This document shows, piece after piece, positions 1-9,710 of a stretch of DNA of 39,550 bases (its first letter is position 1; the number at the start of each line of letters is the position of its first letter). Both the position numbers and the translations under genes were made by a program. The DNA lies in the NCBI GenBank assembly GCA_964613155.1, contig CAZTHP010000014.1, forward strand, positions 1 to 39,550, in the 5' to 3' direction. This DNA comes from TWA4 sp964613155. Its GTDB lineage: Bacteria > Bacillota > Clostridia > Lachnospirales > Lachnospiraceae. The notes under the pieces are model-generated. The model did no database searches. It worked only from the letters and a program-made list of their open reading frames with translations, and was not told the DNA's origin.

Positions 1-276
1 CCGAAAGATCGAGCAAAAGAGCAGAATCACAGCTGCGATTGCCGGAAAGATCCAGTAATCGCAGGGGATATCGAGCAGAGACTGCATACTGAAAAATACG
101 CCCACAAAGAGCAGCAGCCCTGCAAAGACTTCATATAAGACCTGTAAGAAGTTCTGTTTCGCTGTGACTGCTTCTTCCGGGAAAGAAAGCTCCAATCCGC
201 TTTCTTTTTCTTTCTTCTGGAAATGCTTTACGGCTTCTTCCAGCTGTTTTCTTTGACTGACTAATATCTTTCTCAT
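1..276 (-). CDS. N-terminal part of a predicted membrane protein (cut by window edge)
   Basis: Only the first 92 residues are present; the rest lies before base 1. They show a charged cytosolic segment of about 50 residues beginning MRKILVSQRKQ and rich in K/E, then two hydrophobic segments (around LYEVFAGLLLLFVGVFF and WIFPAIAAVILLF) typical of membrane helices. The ATG at 276 overlaps the TGA of the preceding Ig-repeat gene (ATGA), so the two are probably translationally coupled in one operon of surface proteins. No family is recognisable. Next to a MoxR/DUF58 pair, a membrane-bound transglutaminase-like protein would be a common partner, but nothing in the visible part shows this. Confidence 0.7.
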   Translation of the reverse strand, partial: MRKILVSQRKQLEEAVKHFQKKEKESGLELSFPEEAVTAKQNFLQVLYEVFAGLLLFVGVFFSMQSLLDIPCDYWIFPAIAAVILLFCSIFR

Positions 277-2096
277 AAGTTTGTCTCTCTTTTACTAAAG
301 TAGATCACGGTCAGGGCACCCAGTGCCAGGATCAGGACCGTCATCCCGACTTTTACACTTGATGTAGACGCATGCATCTGCTGTTCTTCCTGTTCCGCCT
401 GCTCTTTGGATTCTTCCTCCGAGAGCGTCGTTTCTTCCTCGGGGCTTTCTTCCGCCGCAGAAGATTCTTCCGATTCTGCCGCACTGCTGCTTTCCTTGGA
501 TTCTTCGGATTCTTTTACAGTATCTTTGTTCGTCTTATCAACCTTTACTGCGTCATTTCTTCCCAGAGCCGTTACTTTCCGATCTCCATCATCGCCTTTG
601 GCGGAAGAACCATCAATTCGATCTGGTGTAATAATCTGCGGTTTGTTGTAACTTCCCAAAGCAGATGATGTACCGGAACCAAAATTCTGCCCCTGCTGGT
701 TCTGCTGACTGTTAGAATTATTTGAATTGTTGGAATTATTTGAATTATCCTGGTCAACTTGTCCTAATTTCGGCTTTTCTGTCTTAATCTTCAAGTACAT
801 GGTCTTACTGGACGCTGCATAATACTCGGTTTCTGCTAAACGCGTCAAGATCGTATATTCTTTATTGGCTTTTAAATTCTTAAAGACCCCTTTTTTATTC
901 CAGGTCGTACCGCCATCTGCGGAATACTCCTGACCTTTGACGGTATGAACTGTAATCGAGGTGTCTGTTGCATCTTTTTTGACAACTGCTTTGAGCTTTT
1001 CGGGATTTTCGCCCTTTCCAACAACCAGCTTATACTTCACCGTTGCTTCGCCGTAAGCATCATCGCCTGCCTTTGTTACCGTAATATACGTCGTACCGGG
1101 ATAGTGAATCGTGATCGTACCATCCTTAGCAACGGTTGCAACCTTTTTATCGGAAGATTTATACGTAATCGCACCGGTTCCAGCACCACCGGAAATATTC
1201 AGCTTAAACGGTTTAGAGCCGTAGACCTTATGAGTTGTCGAAACCAGCAGATCATCCTGCTTTTTCTTCTTAGCCTGAAGATCCCACAGTACCCCTTTTC
1301 CATTTCGGTAGTTTGTGACCGTTCCTGCCAGATAAGAAGGCGAAAAATCAGCAACCAGAGTTACTTTCTCTGCGGGAAGGACATAATCATATTCCGCTTT
1401 GCCGTTTTTTAAGGAAACCGTATCCAGCAGCTGGCCGGGATTACTGTCTGTCACCGCTTTGAAGGTAATCTTTCCTTGGATATCCTTTACTGGTTCTGTC
1501 TTTCCCGGAAAATACAGCTGCACCGTCAGACGAATGGTATCACCTACGGCACTGTTCTCTGTCATATTCGAAGTCAGCTCCACATTCGGTGTCACCTGAT
1601 CGATGTAAAACTGTACCGGACTGGAATAGGATGCTCGATGTCCCGCATCGCCTTTATAATAGACTTCTACCCAATAACGCCCGCAGTCAACTGGCGCGGA
1701 TTTTAAATAATCCGACTCACTCGGCGCTGTATCCTGCGCACTGTTACATTTATAATATGTATAACGCAGTTCTGGATTGGAAACCTCGTTTCCGGTATCG
1801 TATTCCTGTACTCGAACCTCCAGAAAATCGTCTCCATCAACTGCTTCTCCGTTGTACGTATGAGAAGCCTTTACCTTTACACGTACAACGGTCTTTTTCT
1901 GTCCTTGTAAGGTACTGTCTGACTCAGACGGTTCTTCCGTCGAATTGTCTGTATCTGATGTTTCTTCTTTCTCCCGCACAGCGGCATTGCCCGCCTTTGC
2001 TTCCAATGCCGGAGCAAAAGGCAGACAACAAGCTGCACACAAAACAAAACAAAGAGAAAGGAGTGTTCCTATCTTCCATATGTTTTTGAAATTCAT
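273..2096 (-). CDS. Secreted Ig-like repeat surface protein with C-terminal membrane anchor
   Basis: About 607 residues. A signal peptide (hydrophobic core LLSLCFVLCAACCLPFAPA, likely cleavage after AKA) is followed by an S/T/E-rich linker and several beta-sandwich segments. One segment, around residues 290-360, resembles a bacterial Ig-like (Big) repeat (KSSDKKVATVAKDGTITI). An Asn/Ser/Gln low-complexity stretch (NNSNNSNNSNSQQNQQGQN) and a long acidic Ser/Glu stalk lead to a C-terminal membrane helix (VGMTVLILALGALTVIYF) and the short tail SKRETNL. No LPxTG motif is seen, so anchoring is by the helix. I chose the ATG at 2096 over the one at 2102 because it lies about 9 nt from the GGAGA that overlaps the upstream stop; 2102 is only about 3 nt away. 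The gene sits 6-12 nt after the DUF4430 lipoprotein gene. The function is unknown; a wall-exposed adhesin or ligand binder is plausible. Confidence 0.8.
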   Translation of the reverse strand: MNFKNIWKIGTLLSLCFVLCAACCLPFAPALEAKAGNAAVREKEETSDTDNSTEEPSESDSTLQGQKKTVVRVKVKASHTYNGEAVDGDDFLEVRVQEYDTGNEVSNPELRYTYYKCNSAQDTAPSESDYLKSAPVDCGRYWVEVYYKGDAGHRASYSSPVQFYIDQVTPNVELTSNMTENSAVGDTIRLTVQLYFPGKTEPVKDIQGKITFKAVTDSNPGQLLDTVSLKNGKAEYDYVLPAEKVTLVADFSPSYLAGTVTNYRNGKGVLWDLQAKKKKQDDLLVSTTHKVYGSKPFKLNISGGAGTGAITYKSSDKKVATVAKDGTITIHYPGTTYITVTKAGDDAYGEATVKYKLVVGKGENPEKLKAVVKKDATDTSITVHTVKGQEYSADGGTTWNKKGVFKNLKANKEYTILTRLAETEYYAASSKTMYLKIKTEKPKLGQVDQDNSNNSNNSNNSNSQQNQQGQNFGSGTSSALGSYNKPQIITPDRIDGSSAKGDDGDRKVTALGRNDAVKVDKTNKDTVKESEESKESSSAAESEESSAAEESPEEETTLSEEESKEQAEQEEQQMHASTSSVKVGMTVLILALGALTVIYFSKRETNL

Positions 2097-2108
2097 GATC
2101 ATGTTCTC

Positions 2109-4271
2109 CTACCAGCTAAAGTCTTTGCCGCCATTCATCGTATAGCCAATTCGGATTTCATCGCCATCCTGCAAGAGAGCTGCTCCCATACCGTAGTTCG
2201 GAATCTCGCCATTTACGCCATACATCCAACCGGACATAGAGCCATAATCTCCTGCACATAAGGTTCCTTCGTTGCCGATGTTTAAGTTACCAATGCCGAC
2301 AAAGTAGAAGGATTCTGCGGTTCCCTCACCGATACAGTCGTATCCTTCTGCTTCCAGCACACGCTTCAGCACCGTACATGCGTTATCTCCTTCATAGATA
2401 TCGACTTTGGAAGCTGGAATGATATATCCCAGCATGGGTGCTCGTACCGAAATGATCACTTTTCCAATTGGCTCACCATCTTTTACGTATTCGCAGTAAA
2501 CTTTCATCTGGTAAATTGCTTCATTGCCTTCGTCATCAACCAGTGTAAAGGTCAGCGTATTCTCACCCTCACGCATCTGCATCCGATAGGTGATCCGCTT
2601 AGTGTTCACATTATCTTCCCGCAGTATCGAAACATTCTTTCGGCTGCCATTTAATTTGATCAGCAAATATTCAGATGACAGGCTATTGCCTTTATAATCT
2701 GTGAGCCATACATCAAAGTTTTTATACTTTCCTCGAACCGTCTCACCATTTAGCAGAGACGTTCTTAAGTTCGGCAATTTTTCAACATCCACATCATCGT
2801 CTTTATCGTCATCTTTTCCATCATCCTTGTCATCTCCCGGATCTACTGCCGGAGGTTCATCCTTTCCGACGGGGTTGTAGTAGATGGAAAAGCTGTAGCT
2901 TAAGGTTTCGACATCATCAGACGCTTTCAGATGGATCAGATTCTCGCCTTCGGAAAGCGTTACTTTATAATAATGGTTCGCACCTGCTTTGACGATCTTA
3001 TCTTCTAACTTAACTGTTAATTCGGCTTTTCCCTGGTTACTCAGCGCATACGCCAAGAACGTAAAGGAAGGACTCTGTGTCTCCCAGCCATCGATCAGGT
3101 CAGTACGCACTTCCAACGCACTTGCCGGCGCAAAGTAAGCAACCTGATAGGTCTGCGCTTCCATATATGGATTAGTCGCAGAAGGATCCAGCACAATCGT
3201 ATTAATGCCTTCTTCCAGCGTTACACTATATTCAAAGTCAGATGCATCTGTGATGACCTGTCCATTGACTCTAACTGTCAGTTCCTTCTGACTTTCATCG
3301 GACATCAGCAAGCTGGCATAGAATAAGAAGGTCGGTTCTTCCACTTCCAGTTCCCGGTTGTCCAGATCGGTTACGATCGTAGCACCTTTTAAATCCAGTG
3401 TGATCGCATACGCTTCCTCGCGGCTCATACCTTCATAAGTCGCTGCGATCTTAATCGTATTATCACCGTTTTGCAGACGCACAACGTATACATTTTCTTC
3501 TTCCTGTGAACACTCTTTGCCATTTAATGTTACCGTTACAGGCACATCCTCTCCCTGATATCTCGCATAAGCCGTAAAGGCTAAATCTGCCTCCGAAAGC
3601 GTCATATCATCCTGCAGATCGGTGTAAATAACGATGCGTTCACTTTCCAGATAAACGGTATAAGAACGACTGATGGAAAATTCTTCTTCGCCGTCGCGCT
3701 GATAGCTGCACGTAACCTTGATCGTATTCTCCCCTTCAGAAAGTGTTACAATACCGTGATTCTGAAATCCCGGCCAGACTTCTCCATTCAGAAAAATCTG
3801 CTGATTGACGATCGGAACTTCTGTCTGAAGCTGAATGACTTCAAATTCATAATCCGCAGCGGTTACGATCTCGCCGTCGGTGATACTGGTCGTAAACCAG
3901 TTATTGCCCTCGCCATCACCTTCTTTGATATTCTCCTCGTCGCCCTTACCATCGGTCGCATTGCTGTTTTTATCACTCTCACCCGTTCCGTTTTTGTCCG
4001 TTTCACCGGAGCTATTCTCGGAATCGTTGGTTTTATTTTCCTTATCTTTTTCCCTCTCCTGCTGCAATTCCTGACTCTGCGGAAGGTATTCCTCCAGCGT
4101 CGAAGCCGTGATCTGCTTATCATCCTCTAAAACTTCTCCCAGCGGATTCTCCGGCTCGGCCAGACTGCGGTTATCAAGCGAAAACTTCGCTCCGCAGGTT
4201 GTCAGCAAAAGGGAAAAGAGGATGCAAAGAACTAAAAGCTTCTTCGCATATCTCTTTTTCCGATTGTTCAT
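2109..4271 (-). CDS. Surface lipoprotein with Ig-like repeats and C-terminal DUF4430 (transcobalamin beta-like) domain
   Basis: 720 residues. The N-terminus is K/R-rich with a hydrophobic core ending LLLTTCGAK, a slightly atypical lipobox with T at -1, so a lipoprotein is likely. A D/E/N/S-rich linker (about 50-125) leads to four or five repeats of about 90 residues sharing the signature V.L.EGENTI, which look like Ig/cadherin-like beta sandwiches. Then come an Asp/Lys-rich spacer (DDKDDGKDDDKDDD) and a final beta domain. Residues about 605-720 match the DUF4430 pattern: SGWMYGVNGEIPNYGMG followed by DGDEIRIGYT. DUF4430 is the bacterial relative of the C-terminal beta domain of intrinsic factor/transcobalamin, which closes over cobalamin together with an alpha/alpha barrel. 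Here the barrel is absent from the chain, but a separate toroid protein is encoded at 11537-12757. The ribosome binding site GGGGAG precedes the ATG. Domain identity is fairly secure; cobalamin binding is inference. Confidence 0.82.
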   Translation of the reverse strand: MNNRKKRYAKKLLVLCILFSLLLTTCGAKFSLDNRSLAEPENPLGEVLEDDKQITASTLEEYLPQSQELQQEREKDKENKTNDSENSSGETDKNGTGESDKNSNATDGKGDEENIKEGDGEGNNWFTTSITDGEIVTAADYEFEVIQLQTEVPIVNQQIFLNGEVWPGFQNHGIVTLSEGENTIKVTCSYQRDGEEEFSISRSYTVYLESERIVIYTDLQDDMTLSEADLAFTAYARYQGEDVPVTVTLNGKECSQEEENVYVVRLQNGDNTIKIAATYEGMSREEAYAITLDLKGATIVTDLDNRELEVEEPTFLFYASLLMSDESQKELTVRVNGQVITDASDFEYSVTLEEGINTIVLDPSATNPYMEAQTYQVAYFAPASALEVRTDLIDGWETQSPSFTFLAYALSNQGKAELTVKLEDKIVKAGANHYYKVTLSEGENLIHLKASDDVETLSYSFSIYYNPVGKDEPPAVDPGDDKDDGKDDDKDDDVDVEKLPNLRTSLLNGETVRGKYKNFDVWLTDYKGNSLSSEYLLIKLNGSRKNVSILREDNVNTKRITYRMQMREGENTLTFTLVDDEGNEAIYQMKVYCEYVKDGEPIGKVIISVRAPMLGYIIPASKVDIYEGDNACTVLKRVLEAEGYDCIGEGTAESFYFVGIGNLNIGNEGTLCAGDYGSMSGWMYGVNGEIPNYGMGAALLQDGDEIRIGYTMNGGKDFSW

Positions 4272-4442
4272 GTACTTTCTCCCCTCGATCCTCTCGATTT
4301 TACTGTACTTGTTACCTGTTCTACCTTTTTACTTCTCTTGTACCAGTTTTTATACTGTATTTCTGCCAGAAATCCTGTAAATTTCCCTTTTCGATCGCTG
4401 GAAAACCAGCCGGATCATGGCATTCCATTTCAAATCTCTACC

Positions 4443-7142
4443 TTACTTTTTCTTAATCTGTACGGTGCTGCTGTAGCTGGTGTAAACGGTCTGACTGCCG
4501 CCTTTCCAGTAACAGCGGATCTTGTAATAGTAGACTTTGTTATTCTTAATGCTCTTATCGTTATAAGAAACAGTTGTTGGCTTTTTGATCGTAGCAATCT
4601 TCTTGAAACCGCTGCTCTTGCTGGTGCTTCGATAGATTTCATAACCCGTTGCTTTGCTGACTTTCTTCCAGGTCAGTTTTGCCGCAGTCTTACTGCTGCG
4701 CACTGCTTTGAATGAGCTTACCTTCGAAGGAATTAAAATCTCAACGATACTGCTTGCTGCCGAAGTCAGCTTTGCATTGGTATTTTCTGCTACTACTTTA
4801 TAATAATAGTTCTTATTGTTTGAAATTTTGGCATCGGTGTAGCTTGTCTTTGCCAGTGTTGCAACCTTTGTATAAGTGCCGTTTTTCTTTGTGGCACGCC
4901 AAACATTGTAACGTGTCGCGCCGCTGACTGCTTTCCAACTGACTTTCACCGATTTATCACTTGCTTTTTTCACGGTCAGACCGCTAACTTTTTTCAGTGG
5001 AACCGTTGCTTTGACCGCTTTGGTGGCATCACTCTTTGCCCCTTTACCGGAAACTGCAACGACTTTATAGTAATAGGTCGTTCCATCGGCTGCTTTTTTA
5101 TCCTGATAAGAAGTTGTTGTGCTGGTTCCCAACAGGGTAAACGTACCGGTGGAAAACGTATTGCGGTACACTTCGTATTTCACTGCACCAACTGCCGCAG
5201 TCCAGGTTAAAGTCACACCTGCGCCGCTTTTTCCAGTTGCTTTGACTGTTTCGACTTTCCCAAATTCAATCTTACAGGACGCGCTTTCGCTCATCGCACT
5301 GTTGTAAGTCTGATCGGAATAAACAGCAACAACCTGATAGGTGTAATCCACATCGGGTGTCAAATTACTGTCTACTTTAATTGAAGTATTGGCACTTCCG
5401 ATATAAATTGGAGTTCCGCCGTTTTCAGAACGATATACTTCATAGGAAACGGCATTTTTCACCAGTGACCAGCTGATCTCGATGGAATTACTGTACTGCT
5501 GCGTTGCCGTTACATTCTTCGGAGCCGGCAGTCTTACGATAACTGGCAGACTGATCTCAGCTGTCACCATCGAATCATTGCCATTGGCATCGGAATCGAT
5601 CGCGGTAGCTGTAATCGTAGTCATACCCGGTCTCTTTAATTCCAGATGGAATCCATCACGACCGCTTAATTTGTTGATTCCTACGATCTGATCGTTTGCA
5701 CTTTTATAGGTTAAATCCTGATTCAGCGCATACACAGGTTCTACGGCTACTTTGATATCCATCCCTTCGCCAACCGTACCTTCGATCGAAGTCTGCGCCG
5801 GTGTGATCACAGAAACCTGCTGGATGTCATGCATCTTTTTCTTTGCCAGACGCAGTTTATACTGTACCGTCGCATCGAGTGCCTGTTTTCCGATTTCGGT
5901 CAAAGCTGCAAACTTTTCTGTTGCTTCTTCAACTGCTTCTTTATGTTCAATCGTCAGATCCGCCGGATCGGGAAGTGCCGAAACTAGTTTCTGTACTTCC
6001 AGACCTTCTACCCATTCATTCGCCTGATCTAACATGGAAACATCACAAAGAGACTCAACCCAGATCTTTTCTCGTTTTCCCATCTGTTCATATAAAGATC
6101 GAATCTCGTCTAATTCTTTTAAATCTTCTGCTTTTAATTTCGGCAGGGAAATTGCAGCGATCGTATCCTTCACCCGCTTCATGGTAGCCGTGATCGGGAT
6201 GCGCTTACTATCTGCCATCTCCAAATATGGTTCGTCATTCCACTCCGGTCGGTCTTCCGCATAGTAAATTGTTGCGGTCTTTCCAAATACCTCCAGCTCT
6301 TTGCTGCCGAAGGGAATCGGACCTTCTACCGAAAACCATTCAATCCCGCCGCAATTTTCCAGTGCGCCCGATGCAATTCGGGTAACCGATGCCGGAATTG
6401 CCAGATATTCGGCTTCAAACAGACCACGAAGGATCGTTGTCTGCTCTTTATCAAATAAAATATTATACTGCATTGTATAATACGGGTTATCTTTATCCAC
6501 TACGATCTGTGACAGTCTATGCGCATTCGTCACTTTATCCGTATGTAAGAAGCTTTCACTCTCAAACTGCACCTGCTTTCCCAACTGCAGATATTCCAGA
6601 TATAAAAATCCCTCAACTCGGTCGCTACCGTAATAGTTTGCACTTATATTGCAGAACTGATTTGCTCGTAAAACCAGGGGCTTCTCGCCATTTTCAAAAA
6701 TCAGTCGTTTTAACGCAGTCACATTGTAGATTGCCTGATTTTCAATTGATGTCACACTTCCAGAAATCGTCAGTTCTTCCAGCGATTTGAGGTTGTAGAT
6801 CGCACTGGCTTTGATGGTCTTGACATTCGCACCGATGCGCAGGGACTGAATGTTCTCATTGTCGCAGATCGCACCACTCTCGATCGTTGTAACCGGAAGT
6901 CCTTCAAACATATCCGGAATTACAACATTCGTCTCGCTTCCTTTATAAGCGATCAGGGATGCTTCCTTATTATTGACAACACTGTAATAAAATCCTTTTT
7001 CATCTTTTCCGTCGGATGCTGCTTCTACCTGTTTCATGTCGTTCCAGCTTCCAAACGGCATACTGACAGGCATATACGAAATGCCAAGAGCCAAAATCAA
7101 GCTCCATGCAAGCATTCTCATGCCTCGCTTTTTGTGTTTCAT
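4443..7142 (-). CDS. Secreted BspA-type leucine-rich repeat / Big / Fn3 protein
   Basis: 899 residues from the preferred start at 7142, which has GGAGGAG about 8 nt upstream; the in-frame ATG at 7190 lacks a site. The signal peptide is MKHKKRGMRMLAWSLILALG. Residues about 40-280 form a BspA-type LRR_5 region (repeats such as IPDMFEGLPVTTIESGAI and LEELTISGSVTSIENQAI). A helical linker (about 290-420) and a Big-like domain (about 425-515) follow, then four Fn3 domains with the repeated core W..V..A..YEVYR and Y.D....YYYKVVA. The chain ends in a basic stretch (STVQIKKK) with no sortase motif or membrane helix, so it is either released or held by wall interactions. It is the first gene of the minus-strand surface operon, with the DUF4430 lipoprotein 171 nt downstream. 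The likely role is host- or matrix-binding adhesin. Confidence 0.85.
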   Translation of the reverse strand: MKHKKRGMRMLAWSLILALGISYMPVSMPFGSWNDMKQVEAASDGKDEKGFYYSVVNNKEASLIAYKGSETNVVIPDMFEGLPVTTIESGAICDNENIQSLRIGANVKTIKASAIYNLKSLEELTISGSVTSIENQAIYNVTALKRLIFENGEKPLVLRANQFCNISANYYGSDRVEGFLYLEYLQLGKQVQFESESFLHTDKVTNAHRLSQIVVDKDNPYYTMQYNILFDKEQTTILRGLFEAEYLAIPASVTRIASGALENCGGIEWFSVEGPIPFGSKELEVFGKTATIYYAEDRPEWNDEPYLEMADSKRIPITATMKRVKDTIAAISLPKLKAEDLKELDEIRSLYEQMGKREKIWVESLCDVSMLDQANEWVEGLEVQKLVSALPDPADLTIEHKEAVEEATEKFAALTEIGKQALDATVQYKLRLAKKKMHDIQQVSVITPAQTSIEGTVGEGMDIKVAVEPVYALNQDLTYKSANDQIVGINKLSGRDGFHLELKRPGMTTITATAIDSDANGNDSMVTAEISLPVIVRLPAPKNVTATQQYSNSIEISWSLVKNAVSYEVYRSENGGTPIYIGSANTSIKVDSNLTPDVDYTYQVVAVYSDQTYNSAMSESASCKIEFGKVETVKATGKSGAGVTLTWTAAVGAVKYEVYRNTFSTGTFTLLGTSTTTSYQDKKAADGTTYYYKVVAVSGKGAKSDATKAVKATVPLKKVSGLTVKKASDKSVKVSWKAVSGATRYNVWRATKKNGTYTKVATLAKTSYTDAKISNNKNYYYKVVAENTNAKLTSAASSIVEILIPSKVSSFKAVRSSKTAAKLTWKKVSKATGYEIYRSTSKSSGFKKIATIKKPTTVSYNDKSIKNNKVYYYKIRCYWKGGSQTVYTSYSSTVQIKKK

Positions 7143-7527
7143 TTGGTAACTCCTCCTATTCTTTGCATTGTCTTTCCAACTTCGTCTCAACTTCGTTCCA
7201 AAAATTTCAATTTTACCTTATTATCCTTTTATACTTTATCATATTTCTACAAATGACAGTGAAACTGACCGACCATCTTTCTCAGGATTTTCCTATGATA
7301 CAAACCGACCATTTCAACGGGATTCGCCCCCTGTTTCGTTGATTCTTGCGTTTTGCTGTGATATAGTATATTTTCAGAGAGGATATGTACAGCTATGTAC
7401 AGCAGTATGGAGCATCATACTTGATGGCATGTACAACCAAATTGTGACGATCCTATAATTGATTCACCCAACTTCCGTCACAGCTTCAATTTTTATTTTT
7501 TATTTATTTTATGGAGGTATTCCCATC
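7143..7527. promoter_or_regulatory. Divergent intergenic region between surface operon and MoxR/DUF58 genes
   Basis: This 385-bp spacer drives both directions. Plus-strand promoter: -35 TTGATT at 7339-7344 and -10 TATAGT at 7362-7367 with a 17-nt spacer. It is followed by two adjacent copies of TATGTACAGC (7384-7393 and 7394-7403) in the 5' leader. A direct repeat ACCGACCAT occurs at 7268-7276 and 7304-7312 and could be an operator. The minus-strand promoter is not clear; an AT-rich patch at about 7220-7245 is a weak candidate. A short repeat ACGAAGTTG occurs twice in the minus-strand leader. Confidence 0.55.
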
Positions 7528-8460
7528 ATGATGGAAAAACAACAGGCTATTATAGCGGAATTAAAGAAAGTAATCAGTGGTAAAGATGCTGTCCTCGCCA
7601 AAGTGTTAATGGCGTTTCTGGCACAGGGACATGTTCTTCTGGAAGATATCCCTGGTGTAGGTAAGACAACTCTGGCACTGGGCTTTTCAAAATCTATGGG
7701 TCTGGATTACAAGCGTGTACAGTGTACACCCGACGTTATCCCTTCTGATATCGTAGGTTTCACGATTTATAATAAAGATACTGGTATGTTAGAATATAAA
7801 GAAGGCGCGATCATGTGTAACCTGTTCCTGGCAGACGAAATCAACCGTACTTCCAGTAAGACACAGTCAGCCCTCCTGGAGGTTATGCAGGAAGGTAATG
7901 TTACAGTAGATGGTACGACTTATCCCGTTCCCAAACCGTTCAGCGTTATCGCAACACAGAACCCCATGGGCTCTGCTGGTACCCAGATGCTTCCCGAAGC
8001 ACAGCTTGACCGTTTTATGATCAGCTTACAGATGGGTTATCCGGATTTCGAAAGTCAGATTGATATTTTCAAGAACCGTCAGAAATCTGACCCGCTTGAA
8101 AAAGTAGAACAGGTTGTTACCTGCGAAGAACTGATCGCGATGCAGAAAGAAGTCAATGATATTTATTTAAATGATGAAATGCTGGCTTATATTACACGCC
8201 TGATGGAAGCAACCCGTGCACATGAATGGGTACGTCTTGGTGTCAGCCCTCGTGGTGGCCTTTCCCTTTACTCCATGGCGAAAGCACACGCTTACTTTAA
8301 CAATAGAGATTATGTCATTCCAGAAGATGTGATGGATGTTTTTGTAGATGTATGTAAACACCGTCTTGTTTTAAATTCTAAGGCACGTGTAAACAATACG
8401 ACTCCTGCTGATATTCTCAGACAGATCTTGAAGGAAACAGAAACTCCTGCATACGAATAG
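7528..8460 (+). CDS. MoxR-family AAA+ ATPase
   Basis: 310 residues from the ATG at 7528, which has GGAGG at 7513-7517; an in-frame ATG at 7459 has no such site. The N-terminal helices are followed by Walker A GVGKTTLA (residues 43-50), Walker B LFLADEIN (99-106), sensor-1 region VIATQNP, and the arginine-finger region LPEAQLDRF characteristic of MoxR proteins. MoxR ATPases act as chaperone-like factors that activate or assemble partner proteins, often with a VWA or DUF58 partner. Here the DUF58 gene follows after 9 nt, so the pair is an operon. It diverges from three large secreted proteins, so a role in maturation of envelope components is a reasonable inference. The identity of the family is secure. 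Confidence 0.93.
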   Translation: MMEKQQAIIAELKKVISGKDAVLAKVLMAFLAQGHVLLEDIPGVGKTTLALGFSKSMGLDYKRVQCTPDVIPSDIVGFTIYNKDTGMLEYKEGAIMCNLFLADEINRTSSKTQSALLEVMQEGNVTVDGTTYPVPKPFSVIATQNPMGSAGTQMLPEAQLDRFMISLQMGYPDFESQIDIFKNRQKSDPLEKVEQVVTCEELIAMQKEVNDIYLNDEMLAYITRLMEATRAHEWVRLGVSPRGGLSLYSMAKAHAYFNNRDYVIPEDVMDVFVDVCKHRLVLNSKARVNNTTPADILRQILKETETPAYE

Positions 8461-8469
8461 GAGGCTGCT

Positions 8470-9645
8470 ATGTTAAAAAATAGAATTGCGGCTGTCTGTT
8501 GGCTGCTCTTTCTCTTGATCTATGGCATTGCATCCGATTCGTATCTGATCTTGCCTTTGCTGGTCATTTCCGTCGGAATGGCCATCTATCTGGCAGCGAG
8601 TGTTTATATCGCACCGAAATATCTGAAGATTTCTCTGGATATTGACGGCGACACCCGCAAATTTACGCAGATCAACGGCAACCTGGTTTTAAAAAACCAT
8701 GCGTATATGCCGATTGCAAAAGCGTCCTTGATGTTGAACTGTGAGAATATCCTGACCGGTGAAAAGGAACAGATTCCGATCACGTTTTCCATTCGTGACC
8801 GCTACGCTGAGACTGTTACCTGGAATTTTCAAAGTCATTACTGCGGAAAGATTCGTTTTTTCGTTGAAAGAGTTTCCATCAGCGATGCGCTGGGAATCTT
8901 CGAGAAGACATTTCCGGTTGAATTGACACAGGATATCCTGGTTATGCCGGATTCATTCTATACTTATGTAGATATTACCAATCGTAATGTCCCCAATATG
9001 GACAGCGATTATTATTCTGATACAAAGAAGGGCTTTGATGCCGGTGAAACGTTTGGTATCCGGGATTATGTGCCCGGTGACAGTACGAAGTTTATTCACT
9101 GGAAGCTGAGTACCAAATTAGACCGCGTGGTAATCCGAGAATTGGGCTTCCCGATTCAGAACTCCATCGCACTTTTCCTGGAAACGAGTTATCTGGAACA
9201 GGATATTCCTCCGGAAAGTATTGATGCGATGATCGAAGTGCTTGCTTCGGTATCGGGTTCTCTCTGCGAACAGCAGATTGAGCATCATATCATCTGGTAT
9301 GACCACGATTCGATGCAGATTTTAGATTACCGAATTTTAGATGAAGAAGTTCTGACCGAGGTTCTGACGCTTTTGATTTCTGAAAGACGAAGCGCCGATC
9401 CGGAATCAGTCATTACTCGTTATCTGGATGCGTATCGAGAATACAAATACGCACATACCGTGTATATTTCCTCCTACGTTTCCGAATATGATATGACACA
9501 GTTGCAAAATATCAGCAGTATCACCGTTTTACAGGCTGCGTACGACAATATGCCGCCCAGTGAAGCGATGATTCCCGGCAACATCAGTGTTATTCCGTTC
9601 TATCCTTCCAGCATGAAGGAGGAACTGGCCCAGCTGAATATCTAA
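8470..9645 (+). CDS. DUF58 domain membrane protein, MoxR partner
   Basis: 391 residues. Two N-terminal membrane helices (about 5-22 and 26-48) tether a cytosolic or surface beta-rich segment. The DUF58 core motif RDYVPGDSTKFIHWKLS (around residue 200) is followed by a VWA-like region (ELGFPIQNSIALFLETSY). The start ATG at 8470 follows GGAGG within the stop region of moxR. DUF58 proteins regularly pair with MoxR ATPases, and often with a transglutaminase-like protein; none is directly downstream here, where a strong terminator closes the unit. The function in this organism is unknown, but envelope biogenesis is the usual proposal for the family. Confidence 0.9.
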   Translation: MLKNRIAAVCWLLFLLIYGIASDSYLILPLLVISVGMAIYLAASVYIAPKYLKISLDIDGDTRKFTQINGNLVLKNHAYMPIAKASLMLNCENILTGEKEQIPITFSIRDRYAETVTWNFQSHYCGKIRFFVERVSISDALGIFEKTFPVELTQDILVMPDSFYTYVDITNRNVPNMDSDYYSDTKKGFDAGETFGIRDYVPGDSTKFIHWKLSTKLDRVVIRELGFPIQNSIALFLETSYLEQDIPPESIDAMIEVLASVSGSLCEQQIEHHIIWYDHDSMQILDYRILDEEVLTEVLTLLISERRSADPESVITRYLDAYREYKYAHTVYISSYVSEYDMTQLQNISSITVLQAAYDNMPPSEAMIPGNISVIPFYPSSMKEELAQLNI

Positions 9646-9710
9646 CGTTTTTTGCGTTAGATTTCTATATAAAACGTCTCAACTCAATACCTATTTAAAA
9701 AAGGCAATGG

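Noticed and set aside
372..2145. Several plus-strand open frames opposite the Ig-repeat protein
   Set aside because: Shadow frames with biased composition; the minus-strand gene has signal peptide, domain structure and start signal.
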